The position numbers and the translations under genes are program-made. DNA of 52,602 nt, from assembly GCA_045540355.1 (NCBI GenBank), contig JAZQHB010000090.1, positions 1-52,602 on the forward strand. The letters are read 5' to 3'. The notes beneath the pieces were generated by a model. It was not told the origin of the DNA. It saw only the letters and a list, made by a program, of their open reading frames with translations, and did no database searches. The stretch is from RGIG2945 sp045540355. Lineage in GTDB: Bacteria > Bacillota > Clostridia > Oscillospirales > Acutalibacteraceae. Shown here piece by piece: positions 7,528-15,080 of the stretch. The first letter of the stretch is position 1, and the number at the start of each line of letters is the position of its first letter.

Positions 7528-8679
7528 ATGCACGCTCTTGAAAAAGCGAATGTATTTATGGTGATTATTATGCCGAAAATTATAGTAGATTGGAAAACTA
7601 TTTCTGAATTTGTAACTGACGCTTTTGTCGGTGTCGGTGTTCCGAGAGAAGATGCTCTTATCTGCACAGATGTTCTTCTTGAATCTGACAGACGCGGTAT
7701 TGAATCTCACGGTGTTAACCGCTTTAAGCCCATCTATATCGACCGCATCAATATCGGTATCCAGAAGCCCGTAACAGAATTCGAAATCGTCAGAGAAACA
7801 CCTACAACTGCAGTTGTTGACGGTCACGACGGTATGGGTCAGGTTATCGGCTACAAGTCAATGCAGATGGCTATTGAAAAAGCTAAAAAATACGGTATGG
7901 GTATGGTCGCAGTTCGTAACTCCTGCCACTACGGTATCGCAGGTTACTATGCAACAATGGCTACAAAAGAAAATATGATTGGTATTACAGGCACTAATGC
8001 CCGTCCGTCAATCGCACCTACATTCGGTGTTGAAAATATGCTCGGTACAAACCCGCTTACAGTTGGTCTTCCGACAGACGAGGACTTCCCCTTTGTGCTC
8101 GACTGTGCAACATCAATCACACAGAGAGGCAAGCTTGAATATTATTCAAGAATCGGCAAGGAAACTCCTGCAGGTATGGTTATCGGTCGTGACGGTACAG
8201 CTAAAACCGACACAGATGCTATCCTCACAGAGCTCAACACAGGCGAAGCTGCACTTGCACCCTTGGGCGGTATCGGTGAAGACCTCGCAGGCTATAAGGG
8301 CTACGGCTATGCTACAATCGTTGAAATCCTTTCTGCAGCACTTCAGCAGGGTAACTACCTCAAGATGCTCACAGGTATCGGCGAAGGCGGCAAGAAGGTT
8401 CCCTACCACCTCGGCCACTTCTTTATCGCAATTGACACTAACGCATTTATGGGTGCAGATGAATTCAAAAAGACAGCAGGTGACATTCTCCGCGACTTGA
8501 GAAATTCCACAAAGGCTCCCGGTCAGGACAGAATTTTCACCGCAGGCGAAAAAGAGTGGGATGTATGGTGTGAACGCAAGGAATCAGGTGTTCCGATTAA
8601 CGAAGCAGTTCAGGCTGAAATCTCAAAGGTTCGTGACGACCTCGGACTTACAAAATATGTTTTCCCGTGGGAGAAATAA
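7528..8679 (+). CDS. Ldh_2-family malate/L-lactate dehydrogenase
   Basis: 383 aa. Member of the NAD(P)-dependent 2-hydroxyacid dehydrogenase family typified by YlbC, malate/sulfolactate and ureidoglycolate dehydrogenases, not the classical Rossmann MDH/LDH. Family segments: DRRGIESHGVNRF (with the catalytic-region His), AVRNSCHYGIAGYYA, TNARPSIAPTFG, LGTNPLTVGLP, FVLDCATSI, KGYGYATIVEIL and HFFIAID. Start at 7528 preceded by GAAAGGA; an internal ATG at 7570 (MPKIIVDW) is an alternative that matches typical family starts. Followed by malic enzyme 288 bp downstream, so malate is a plausible substrate linking both. Confidence 0.88.
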   Translation: MHALEKANVFMVIIMPKIIVDWKTISEFVTDAFVGVGVPREDALICTDVLLESDRRGIESHGVNRFKPIYIDRINIGIQKPVTEFEIVRETPTTAVVDGHDGMGQVIGYKSMQMAIEKAKKYGMGMVAVRNSCHYGIAGYYATMATKENMIGITGTNARPSIAPTFGVENMLGTNPLTVGLPTDEDFPFVLDCATSITQRGKLEYYSRIGKETPAGMVIGRDGTAKTDTDAILTELNTGEAALAPLGGIGEDLAGYKGYGYATIVEILSAALQQGNYLKMLTGIGEGGKKVPYHLGHFFIAIDTNAFMGADEFKKTAGDILRDLRNSTKAPGQDRIFTAGEKEWDVWCERKESGVPINEAVQAEISKVRDDLGLTKYVFPWEK

Positions 8680-8702
8680 AAGTCATTTTGCAATGACTTT
8701 TA
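8680..8702 (+). terminator. terminator hairpin after Ldh_2 gene
   Basis: Perfect aagtcatt/aatgactt stem with ttgc loop and T tail, directly after the TAA at 8677-8679. Confidence 0.65.
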
Positions 8703-8703
8703 A

Positions 8704-8783
8704 CGAAGTTTGCCCTTCGGGCAAGTGAAGTTACTTCGTAATGAAGTTGACTTCGTCAATGAAGTTTTTGCCGTTGGCAAAAA
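8704..8783 (+). repeat. micro-hairpin array, TGAAG spacers
   Basis: Four perfect small hairpins: ttgccc-ttc-gggcaa (8710-8724), ttac-ttc-gtaa (8731-8741), ttgac-ttc-gtcaa (8747-8759), tttttgcc-gtt-ggcaaaaa (8765-8783). They are separated by the identical pentamer TGAAG. Stem sequences differ while spacer and triloop are kept. It is followed by a larger palindrome, 8784-8834 (ttaagggt/acccttaa outer stem). No coding potential. Confidence 0.8.
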
Positions 8784-8835
8784 TTAAGGGTGGGCTCCGT
8801 CCTCACCCATTATAATAGCGTCGCAGACCCTTAAC

Positions 8836-8916
8836 ATTTGCGGAGCAAATATATCACTTCGTCGCAAGACGAAATATCACTTGCCGTAAGGTAAATATCA
8901 CATCGGCGTAGCCGAT
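8836..8916 (+). repeat. micro-hairpin array, ATATCAC spacers
   Basis: Four hairpins: atttgc-gga-gcaaat (8836-8850), ttcgtc-gcaa-gacgaa (8858-8873), ttgcc-gtaa-ggtaa (8881-8894), atcggc-gta-gccgat (8902-8916). They are joined by exact ATATCAC heptamers. A further gcaacgac/gtcgttgc hairpin (8925-8945) precedes the malic enzyme ribosome binding site, so the array may lie in the leader of that gene. Confidence 0.8.
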
Positions 8917-8967
8917 ATATAACTGCAACGACATTTGGTCGTTGCTCAGGATAGGGGTAAAATTAAA

Positions 8968-10140
8968 ATGGATTATGCAAAAGAATCTTTAAAGCTTCAT
9001 TATGATTTAGCAGGAAAGATTGAAATAACAGCAAGGGCAAAGGTTTCAAACAAAGAAGAGCTCTCTTTGGCATACACTCCGGGTGTTGCCGAGCCTTGCC
9101 TTGAAATTCAGAAGGATATAAATAAAAGCTACGAGCTTACCCGTCGTTGGAACACAGTTGCGGTTGTTACCGACGGTACTGCGGTTTTGGGTCTCGGTGA
9201 CATCGGACCTGAGGCAGGTATGCCCGTTATGGAAGGTAAATGTGTCCTCTTTAAGGAATTCGGCGGAGTTGACGCTTTCCCTCTTTGTGTCCGTTCAAAG
9301 GATGTTGATGAAATTGTCAACGCAATCGCCTTGATTTCAGGCAGCTTCGGCGGTGTTAATCTTGAGGATATTGCCGCACCGAGATGCTTTGAAATCGAAG
9401 AAAAGCTCAAATCAAAAACCGACATTCCGATTTTCCACGATGACCAGCACGGCACTGCAATCATCTGTGCAGCTGCGGTCATGAACGCAACAAAGCTTGT
9501 CGGCAAAAATCTCAAAGATTGTAAGGTCGCTTTCAGCGGTGCGGGTGCGGCAGGTACTGCAATCGCAAAGCTCCTTTACAGAATCGGTGTAAAAGATATC
9601 ATCATGTCTGATATAACAGGTATCATTTCAGCTTCAAGAGATGACCTCACTCCCGCACAGGCAGATATCGCAAGCTTTACAAACAAAGACCGTATTACAG
9701 GTAAATTAGCCGACGCTATGGTCGGTGCCGATATCTTCATCGGTGTTTCCGCACCAGGTATCGTCAGCGAGGAAATGGTTGCTTCAATGGCAGATGATGC
9801 AATAGTTATGGCTATGGCAAACCCCGTTCCCGAAATCTTCCCTGACCTCGCAAAGAAAGCAGGTGCAAAGGTTGTCGGCACAGGCAGAAGCGACTATCCC
9901 AATCAGATAAACAATGTTCTTGCGTTCCCCGGAATTTTCCGCGGTGCACTTGATGTCAGAGCATCAGACATCAACGAGGAAATGAAAATCGCCGCAGCTC
10001 ATGCAATCGCTTCATTGGTAAGCGATGATGAACTCAACGCCGATTACATTCTTCCCAAAGCCTTCGATGAACGCGTCGGTCCCACCGTCGCAAAAGCAGT
10101 TGCAGAAGCTGCAAAACAAAGCGGTGTGGCAAGAATCTGA
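8968..10140 (+). CDS. malic enzyme (malate oxidoreductase, decarboxylating)
   Basis: 390 aa, typical for the short bacterial form. Converts malate to pyruvate and CO2 with NAD(P)+. Motifs: SLAYTPGVAEPC, VTDGTAVLGLGDIGP, GKCVLFKEFGGVDAFP, FHDDQHGTAI (metal-binding DDQHGT), FSGAGAAGTAIAKLL (Rossmann GxGxxG), AMANPVPEI and GTGRSDYPNQINN. Start 8968 has GGGGT about 9 nt upstream; an earlier TTG in frame has no site. Independent of or weakly coupled to the dehydrogenase upstream, separated by hairpin arrays. Confidence 0.95.
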   Translation: MDYAKESLKLHYDLAGKIEITARAKVSNKEELSLAYTPGVAEPCLEIQKDINKSYELTRRWNTVAVVTDGTAVLGLGDIGPEAGMPVMEGKCVLFKEFGGVDAFPLCVRSKDVDEIVNAIALISGSFGGVNLEDIAAPRCFEIEEKLKSKTDIPIFHDDQHGTAIICAAAVMNATKLVGKNLKDCKVAFSGAGAAGTAIAKLLYRIGVKDIIMSDITGIISASRDDLTPAQADIASFTNKDRITGKLADAMVGADIFIGVSAPGIVSEEMVASMADDAIVMAMANPVPEIFPDLAKKAGAKVVGTGRSDYPNQINNVLAFPGIFRGALDVRASDINEEMKIAAAHAIASLVSDDELNADYILPKAFDERVGPTVAKAVAEAAKQSGVARI

Positions 10141-10146
10141 AAAAAC

Positions 10147-10181
10147 AAAGAGCTTGTATCAAAACGATACAGGCTCTTTTT
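10147..10181. terminator. bidirectional intrinsic terminator
   Basis: aaagagcttgtatc / gatacaggctcttttt stem-loop between the convergent malic enzyme and isomerase genes, with T runs on both strands. Confidence 0.85.
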
Positions 10182-10194
10182 GTGTCTAAAATAA

Positions 10195-11043
10195 TTATAC
10201 AAACATCGGAAGGTTGGGGATTCTTTCGCAGAAGGTTGTGGGTGTTTTGCCCTCGAAAAGCTCCTTTGCATTTCTTACAAAATCCTCGCAGGTCAAATCT
10301 CTTTCTCTGATGATTGATTTAGGGGTCTCAAAGCGGATTTCATAAAGCCATACTCCGTTGTAATTTACATCTTTAAGAGCTTGTATGAGTGCAGGCCAAT
10401 CAATATCACCCTCACCGGGCAACCAATGTCTTTCGTTGACAAAATCATAATCGGAAACATGGAGCGTGATTATTTTATCACCGAGCTTATGTATGAAGTC
10501 AACGGGGTCTTCGTTGAGAAGATGATTGGTGTCAAAGCAAACCTTTAATCTGTCGTGCACGCTGACAATCTCTGCAATTTCATCGGAACAATTACCGAGG
10601 CACAAGCGGGGCACATCTTCAACTGCAATATAAGCATTATGCTCTGCCGCTACCTCACCGAGCCTGTAAAAGGTTTCCTTTGCGTTTTCCATTCTGCCGG
10701 GTCGGTCTTCAGGAGCAATTCGTTCACCACTCGGGTGAACAATAAATTTATTTATACCTATGTCCGCACCCTTTTTGATAAGCTCCGAAAAGAATCTCAC
10801 CGCATTATCCTTTGTTGCTGTCTGTGACGGGTCAATTGATGCAAAAGGCAAAAACGGAAGATGCATTGACCAAAGCTCAATGCCGTATTTATCCGCCAAA
10901 GCTCTGATTGCGTTGAAATCGAGCACGCCGTAGCCGTACTTTCTGCAACTCAATTCCATTGCTTCAATACCTGCTTCTTTATATTGAATAAACAAACCTT
11001 CGTCAAATTCTTTTCCTGATACAGATAGTCCTATTTTATACAT
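10195..11043 (-). CDS. sugar phosphate isomerase/epimerase (AP-endonuclease-2-like TIM barrel)
   Basis: 282 aa. Xylose-isomerase-like TIM barrel: KEAGIEAMELS, LWSMHLPF, KFIVHPSGE, AVEDVP (metal Glu), CFDTNHLL, ITLHVSDYD, and HWLPGEGDIDW with the Glu-x-Asp metal ligands typical of the family. Members isomerise or epimerise sugars or inosose; this sequence does not resolve the substrate. The start overlaps the end of the upstream pyruvyl transferase gene by 8 nt, indicating translational coupling and a shared role in glycan or sugar metabolism (inference). Confidence 0.85.
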   Translation of the reverse strand: MYKIGLSVSGKEFDEGLFIQYKEAGIEAMELSCRKYGYGVLDFNAIRALADKYGIELWSMHLPFLPFASIDPSQTATKDNAVRFFSELIKKGADIGINKFIVHPSGERIAPEDRPGRMENAKETFYRLGEVAAEHNAYIAVEDVPRLCLGNCSDEIAEIVSVHDRLKVCFDTNHLLNEDPVDFIHKLGDKIITLHVSDYDFVNERHWLPGEGDIDWPALIQALKDVNYNGVWLYEIRFETPKSIIRERDLTCEDFVRNAKELFEGKTPTTFCERIPNLPMFV

Positions 11044-12532
11044 TTCTCTTACCTCCGTTTTTCGAGATTTTTTTATATAAACGAGCTTTTATTCTTTGAA
11101 GCTTTCTGAATGCTCTGACAAAGAACTTACTTTCAAGATATTCAAGTTCTTTCTTAAGCTTATCAGATTTCTGCTTGGATTTTTTCAAAGATTCCTGTGT
11201 TTTCTTAAGCTCTGATTTGGCAGAAGCTATAAGCTTTTTCTGCTCAGAAATCTGCTTTAGCTGCTCCTCTGATTTTTCTTTGAGAGCACACAATTCCTCA
11301 TTGGATTTTTTAATAAGCGAATCTTTTTTCCTTGAGCTGATAAACTGGCCGTAGTATCTTTTCTGCCCCTTGTAAAGCTTGATTTCCATGTCCGTCGTTT
11401 CTTTGTCATGCGACAAATGCATCGCTCTCAACTTGGCTTTAACTTCGTCTGCAGTAAACTGCGGTGCAATATTTTTACCGTCGGTTATTTTGCTGAAAAC
11501 ACCGTAGAGGTATTTATAAAGCGACATGAGGTAATCATCGTCGGCTTTGTATTGTTTTTTCTGAGCATCACATATCAACTCAAACACTTTTTCTTCTGTG
11601 CAATCATCAAGATTCACAGCATAATCAGGTCGGTTGATTGCATCATAAAACAGTTTTACCTTGTCATTCCATACGAGATTTATAACAGGCACATCGAGTG
11701 AATAACAAATTATTGCAGAGTGAAGTCTGATTGCAATAACCGCATCAAAGTCTGCAATTGTCTGAACAAGCTCCTTTGTGCTGTTGACAAAAATCAAATC
11801 ATCTTCAGACATATCAAACTTGTCTTTTATATAAAGCATGGTGTTGTTATCAAGCGTACTGCCGTTGGTGTAAAATTTACATTCATGCCCCGCTTTTTCA
11901 ATCAGCTGTTTAAGATTGTATAAAAACTCCGCTTCCTTACCTAAAGTCCAAGACTTCCCGTTGTCTGAAAACAAACCGCCGCGGACAACATTTATACCAA
12001 TAATTTTTTTATCTCTTTCAGCTTTGTTTTTAACGATTTTCTCTGTTTCGTTGTGGTAGACAAAAGATGTCCAGACAGCAGGGTCGCTGACTTCAACAAC
12101 ACGGTTATTTTCGTCATGTATGTAATCATTGAACAGCTGCGGATTTTCACGCACGGATATTGCCTTTATGCAGCCGAGCTTCAGTAAATCAGAAAGAGCT
12201 TCCTTGTACTCGGCACCGTCCATATTATTAACTCCGATTGAGGAAAAAATAACGGGTATGTTATTTGCATCTGCGGTTGCGAGAATTTTCTGAAGATGCT
12301 CGAAAAGATTGAGATAACTGATGCCGAAAACACCGCCACCTGCAAAACAGATAATATCTGATTTAAGTATCAGCTTTTCGTCATAGTTTTTCAATCCCAT
12401 TGCGTTGATTTCATAATTTTCGGGTGCTATGTTAAGATTATCGGCAACAACTCTTACAAGCTGACTGAAGCAATGCTCAATCAGCATATCTCCGAAGTTG
12501 TCGTCGCTGAAATGCACAACAAGAATTTTCAT
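11036..12532 (-). CDS. polysaccharide pyruvyl transferase family protein, coiled-coil tail
   Basis: 498 aa from ATG 12532 (AGAGGA 6 nt upstream). Residues 1-~345 match the CsaB/WcaK-type fold: MKILVVHFSDDNFGDMLIE, CFAGGGVFG, VIFSSIGVNN, ISVREN, IGINVVRGGLF, and the ADFDAVIAIRLHSAIICY signature. Such enzymes transfer pyruvate from PEP to sugar residues of exopolysaccharides or wall polymers. Residues ~370-480 are a strongly charged coiled coil (repeated EEL..KEKSEEQLKQISEQK), ending in a basic tail, which is unusual for the family and may mediate oligomerisation. Promoter at 12572-12600; overlaps the isomerase gene downstream. Confidence 0.85.
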   Translation of the reverse strand: MKILVVHFSDDNFGDMLIEHCFSQLVRVVADNLNIAPENYEINAMGLKNYDEKLILKSDIICFAGGGVFGISYLNLFEHLQKILATADANNIPVIFSSIGVNNMDGAEYKEALSDLLKLGCIKAISVRENPQLFNDYIHDENNRVVEVSDPAVWTSFVYHNETEKIVKNKAERDKKIIGINVVRGGLFSDNGKSWTLGKEAEFLYNLKQLIEKAGHECKFYTNGSTLDNNTMLYIKDKFDMSEDDLIFVNSTKELVQTIADFDAVIAIRLHSAIICYSLDVPVINLVWNDKVKLFYDAINRPDYAVNLDDCTEEKVFELICDAQKKQYKADDDYLMSLYKYLYGVFSKITDGKNIAPQFTADEVKAKLRAMHLSHDKETTDMEIKLYKGQKRYYGQFISSRKKDSLIKKSNEELCALKEKSEEQLKQISEQKKLIASAKSELKKTQESLKKSKQKSDKLKKELEYLESKFFVRAFRKLQRIKARLYKKISKNGGKRNV

Positions 12533-12571
12533 ACCGCTTCCTCTTTCCAAAGTTTTACAACCCACTTTATC

Positions 12572-12600
12572 ATTTTATCACTAAAAATTTTAATAGTCAA
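12572..12600 (-). promoter_or_regulatory. promoter of pyruvyl transferase operon
   Basis: Minus strand TTGACT (12600-12595), 17 nt, TAAAAT (12577-12572). Confidence 0.6.
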
Positions 12601-12641
12601 ATTTCTTTTGCTATTTTTTTACAGTATATAATAAAACAATT

Positions 12642-12679
12642 AACCGCATCACCTGACAGATGATACGGTTTTTATTTTG
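12642..12679. terminator. terminator hairpin beyond the repeat array
   Basis: aaccgcatca / tgatacggtt stem (one mismatch) with T-rich flanks on both strands. In the leftward direction it would end the deacetylase transcript after it has traversed the 12.7-13.17 kb array. Confidence 0.55.
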
Positions 12680-12702
12680 TCATATAAATGCATTTTCAAA
12701 AG

Positions 12703-13171
12703 GTACGCCGAGCGAGAAAAAGGACCGTGTGTACTCAAAACCTTAAAGCATTAAATGGATTTAATTGAGATGCAGACGGTTCTTTCTTTGAGTGACGGCG
12801 TACAAAGGTACGCCGAGCGAGAAAAAGGACCGTATGCACTCAAGTAAACCTTAACAGATTAAAAGTGGTTAGTTGAGTTGCAGATGTCTTTTTCTCCGAG
12901 CGATGGCATACAAAGGTATGTCGAGCGAGAAAAAGGACCGTGTGTACTCAAGTAAACCTTAACAGATTAAAAGTGGTTAGTTGAGTTGCAGATGTCTTTT
13001 TCTCCGAGCGACGGCGTGCAAAGGTATGTCGAGCGAGGAAAAGGACCGTGTGCACTCAAAGCCTTAAAGCATTAAATGGATTTAATTGAGATGCAGACGG
13101 TTCTTTCTTTGAGTGACGGCGTACAAAGGTACGCCGAGCGAGAAAAAGGACCGTATGCACTCAAGTAAACC
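12703..13171. repeat. tandem array of four large hairpins, ~108-bp period
   Basis: Each unit is a left arm of 39 nt, loop aaag, right arm of 36 nt: arms 12765-12803/12808-12843, 12873-12911/12916-12951, 12981-13019/13024-13059, 13086-13124/13129-13164. Right arms share cgagcgagaaaaaggaccgt with minor changes; left arms are their imperfect reverse complements. An orphan right arm (12703-12738) starts the array. Linkers are of two types in order A, B, B, A (aaccttaaagcattaaatgg versus gtaaaccttaacagattaaa), then the first 7 nt of B, abutting the stop region of the deacetylase at 13174. No ORF of interest. Confidence 0.9.
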
Positions 13172-13173
13172 AT

Positions 13174-14355
13174 TTAATAGCCGTGATATTGGACGCCGGG
13201 CTTTATATTTTCCGCTCCCAGAAGCTCTGAAACGGTGACTACCTTGTATCCCGCTTTGTCGAGCTTTTCCATGATGATACAAAAGGCTTGCCATGAGTTT
13301 TCGTAGATTTCATGCATGAGGATAATGCTTCCGTCACCGACGCTACGCATAACATTGTTAACTATTGTGTTGACATTTTTCTTGCCCGGTGCTTTGTATC
13401 TCCAGTCGTTTGAATCAACACTCCACATGATTACGCCGTAGCCGCTTGCACGGTTTCTTGCAGGTGTTGTATTACCGCCTATCGGTCGCATGAGTGTCGG
13501 CTTTTCACCTGTATATTTTATGATAACATCTTCTGTCTTTTGTAACTCTTCTCTGAATTTTTCCTCAGAGCATCTGTCGTAATAATAGTTATGCGTGTAG
13601 CCGTGGACTGCTATTTCATTGCCGTTTTTATGTGCATATTTTATTGCCTCACCTGCGGTGCCGTGCATTCTGTTGCCGACTACAAAAAATGTCGCATGAG
13701 CATCATATTCCTTGAGCTTGTCCACTATAAGACGCGTATATTTGTTGTGAGGACCATCGTCAAAAGTAATCGCCACATATTTTTTCTTATCAGGGCGTTT
13801 GGGCGGATTATATACGGCAACCTCAACCGCTTCGGGCATGGTTGTCGTCTCTTTTTTTGTTGTCGCCTCGGTGGGTTTTTCATACTCCATATATCCGTCC
13901 GGAAGTACGGCTCCTGCTTCAAAGCGATGTAATTTTTTTGAAAAGTCATAGTCTTTTGTTTTAAAGGGTTTGCCGTCAACCGTAAAAATCAAAGTATCAA
14001 GACTAAGGTTGCGAAGCAAGGTGTTGACAACCGCCTGAACTGCAGATTTCTGATTCTTCTTGGGTTGTGCCTTTATATATTCGGAAAATTCACCGCTGAA
14101 ATCAATGAGCATTTCATTTTTTTCAGAAAGTGCAAATTCGTTTATTTTAACATTTTCGGGAATAATCGCTTCCTTTTTCATTTCCGAAAGCAGTGCTTCA
14201 TAGGTAATTTCTTTGACTTCGATTTGTTTTTTTTCAAAATTATCTCCGTCCATTTTATATGTGATTACGATTTCGCTTTTTAAAAAATTGCAACCGCCGA
14301 ACAGCATCATAGGTACAATCAAAACCAAAACCAAAGCACTCAGAAATCTCCGCAT
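13174..14355 (-). CDS. GerMN-polysaccharide deacetylase lipoprotein
   Basis: 393 aa from ATG 14355 (GGGGGA upstream). Lipoprotein signal with lipobox LFGGC (Cys22). Residues ~28-145 resemble a GerMN domain (sporulation/germination-associated). A Thr/Glu/Lys-rich linker follows at ~160-180. Residues 190-385 are a NodB deacetylase with all motifs: TFDDGP (197-202), HGYTH (251-255, Zn His pair), RPIGG (290-294), WSVDSNDW and LMHE (346-349). Probable action is removal of acetyl groups from peptidoglycan or another wall glycan at the outer membrane face. The stop lies directly against the hairpin array. Standard-length domains, no truncation. Confidence 0.88.
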   Translation of the reverse strand: MRRFLSALVLVLIVPMMLFGGCNFLKSEIVITYKMDGDNFEKKQIEVKEITYEALLSEMKKEAIIPENVKINEFALSEKNEMLIDFSGEFSEYIKAQPKKNQKSAVQAVVNTLLRNLSLDTLIFTVDGKPFKTKDYDFSKKLHRFEAGAVLPDGYMEYEKPTEATTKKETTTMPEAVEVAVYNPPKRPDKKKYVAITFDDGPHNKYTRLIVDKLKEYDAHATFFVVGNRMHGTAGEAIKYAHKNGNEIAVHGYTHNYYYDRCSEEKFREELQKTEDVIIKYTGEKPTLMRPIGGNTTPARNRASGYGVIMWSVDSNDWRYKAPGKKNVNTIVNNVMRSVGDGSIILMHEIYENSWQAFCIIMEKLDKAGYKVVTVSELLGAENIKPGVQYHGY

Positions 14356-14387
14356 TTTATTTTCCCCCAAAAACTTTATGCCTTTTG

Positions 14388-14416
14388 AGTATAACATAGT
14401 TTATTGTATAAGTAAA
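14388..14416 (-). promoter_or_regulatory. promoter of deacetylase gene
   Basis: Minus strand TTTACT (14416-14411), 17 nt, TATACT (14393-14388). Confidence 0.5.
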
Positions 14417-14451
14417 TAATAATTTATCAATGTTTGTCAGACATTGTCGCT

Positions 14452-14478
14452 AAAAAAGGACCTCTGAACGAGGTCCTC
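14452..14478 (-). terminator. intrinsic terminator
   Basis: aggacctc/gaggtcct stem with a T6 run on the minus strand, 5 nt after the stop of the small membrane protein gene (14483). Confidence 0.85.
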
Positions 14479-14482
14479 TGCA

Positions 14483-14827
14483 CTATTTAAGAAAATAACC
14501 TAATCCCATAAGAATGTATAAAGGGCCAAAACAATAAACCATAAACATTTCTTCGTGGGATACTTTTATCTTAAAGCAATCGGTGAGCAAAAGTAGTTCA
14601 AATACATAAGCCGCCGCACCGCAGAAATAGGCTATTGCTTTCAGCAAATGATAAATGTTATGAAAGAAAAATGAGAGTATAAAAAGTATTGCCGCAACCG
14701 CAACAAGTGCATTTCTTGCAAGCAGCATTATGTAGTCGAGCTTTGGGTGGTCAGGGTGAGTAAGCTCCTTTCTGTCGGGGATTGTTACATCTAAGGTATG
14801 CTTTACTTTTTTCAGAAATTTCGACAT
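14483..14827 (-). CDS. small uncharacterised membrane protein
   Basis: 114 aa from ATG 14827 (GAAAGGG upstream). The longer reading to 14893 has no ribosome binding site. A basic N-terminus with PDRKELTHPDHPKLD is followed by three hydrophobic segments (~40-60, ~65-85, ~96-113), so an integral membrane protein. No family recognised. Own terminator directly downstream and a terminator upstream, so monocistronic. Confidence 0.7.
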   Translation of the reverse strand: MSKFLKKVKHTLDVTIPDRKELTHPDHPKLDYIMLLARNALVAVAAILFILSFFFHNIYHLLKAIAYFCGAAAYVFELLLLTDCFKIKVSHEEMFMVYCFGPLYILMGLGYFLK

Positions 14828-14891
14828 ATAAACACCCTTTCTCCGTTCTTTAGACAAATATAACATAAAACAAGTTATATTGCAAGCTTGC

Positions 14892-14939
14892 AAAAAAATC
14901 AGGGAACAAACCGACTTTTAAGAGTACGATTTGTTCCCT
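14892..14939 (-). terminator. intrinsic terminator downstream of M18 aminopeptidase
   Basis: agggaacaaa(c)cg / cgatttgttccct stem followed on the minus strand by a T7 run. It lies beyond the palindromic repeat, which would therefore be part of the transcript's 3' UTR. Confidence 0.75.
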
Positions 14940-14963
14940 AAAGCATTTATTTATACACTATAA

Positions 14964-15080
14964 ATTTAGCAAAATGTAATTTTGCGATAAATTTGTTCAG
15001 AGTGCCGTTTTGAGCGAGGCGATAGTATATGTGATACATCGCCGAACGAAAAATGGTGCTATGGGCAAATTTAGCCAAAA
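14964..15080. repeat. dispersed palindromic repeat, copy 1
   Basis: About 115 nt, nearly identical to 18813-18931. Long imperfect stem centred on loop atgtg (around 15032): arm with gccgttttgagcgaggcgat against atcgccgaacgaaaaatggt. It supplies the last codons and stop of the aminopeptidase gene (15071-15080). The right arm core cgccgaacgaaaaa is related to cgccgagcgagaaaaa of the 12.7 kb array. Confidence 0.85.

Noticed and set aside
8935..8967. N-terminal extension of malic enzyme (MVVAQDRGKIK)
   Set aside because: Begins with TTG inside a palindrome and has no ribosome binding site; the ATG at 8968 has one.
12703..13171. CRISPR array
   Set aside because: The period is ~108 bp, the units are themselves large hairpins, the linkers are repeated (ABBA) rather than unique, and no cas gene is present.
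13082..13294. 70-aa minus-strand ORF
   Set aside because: Out-of-frame reading of the deacetylase 3' end running into the hairpin array.
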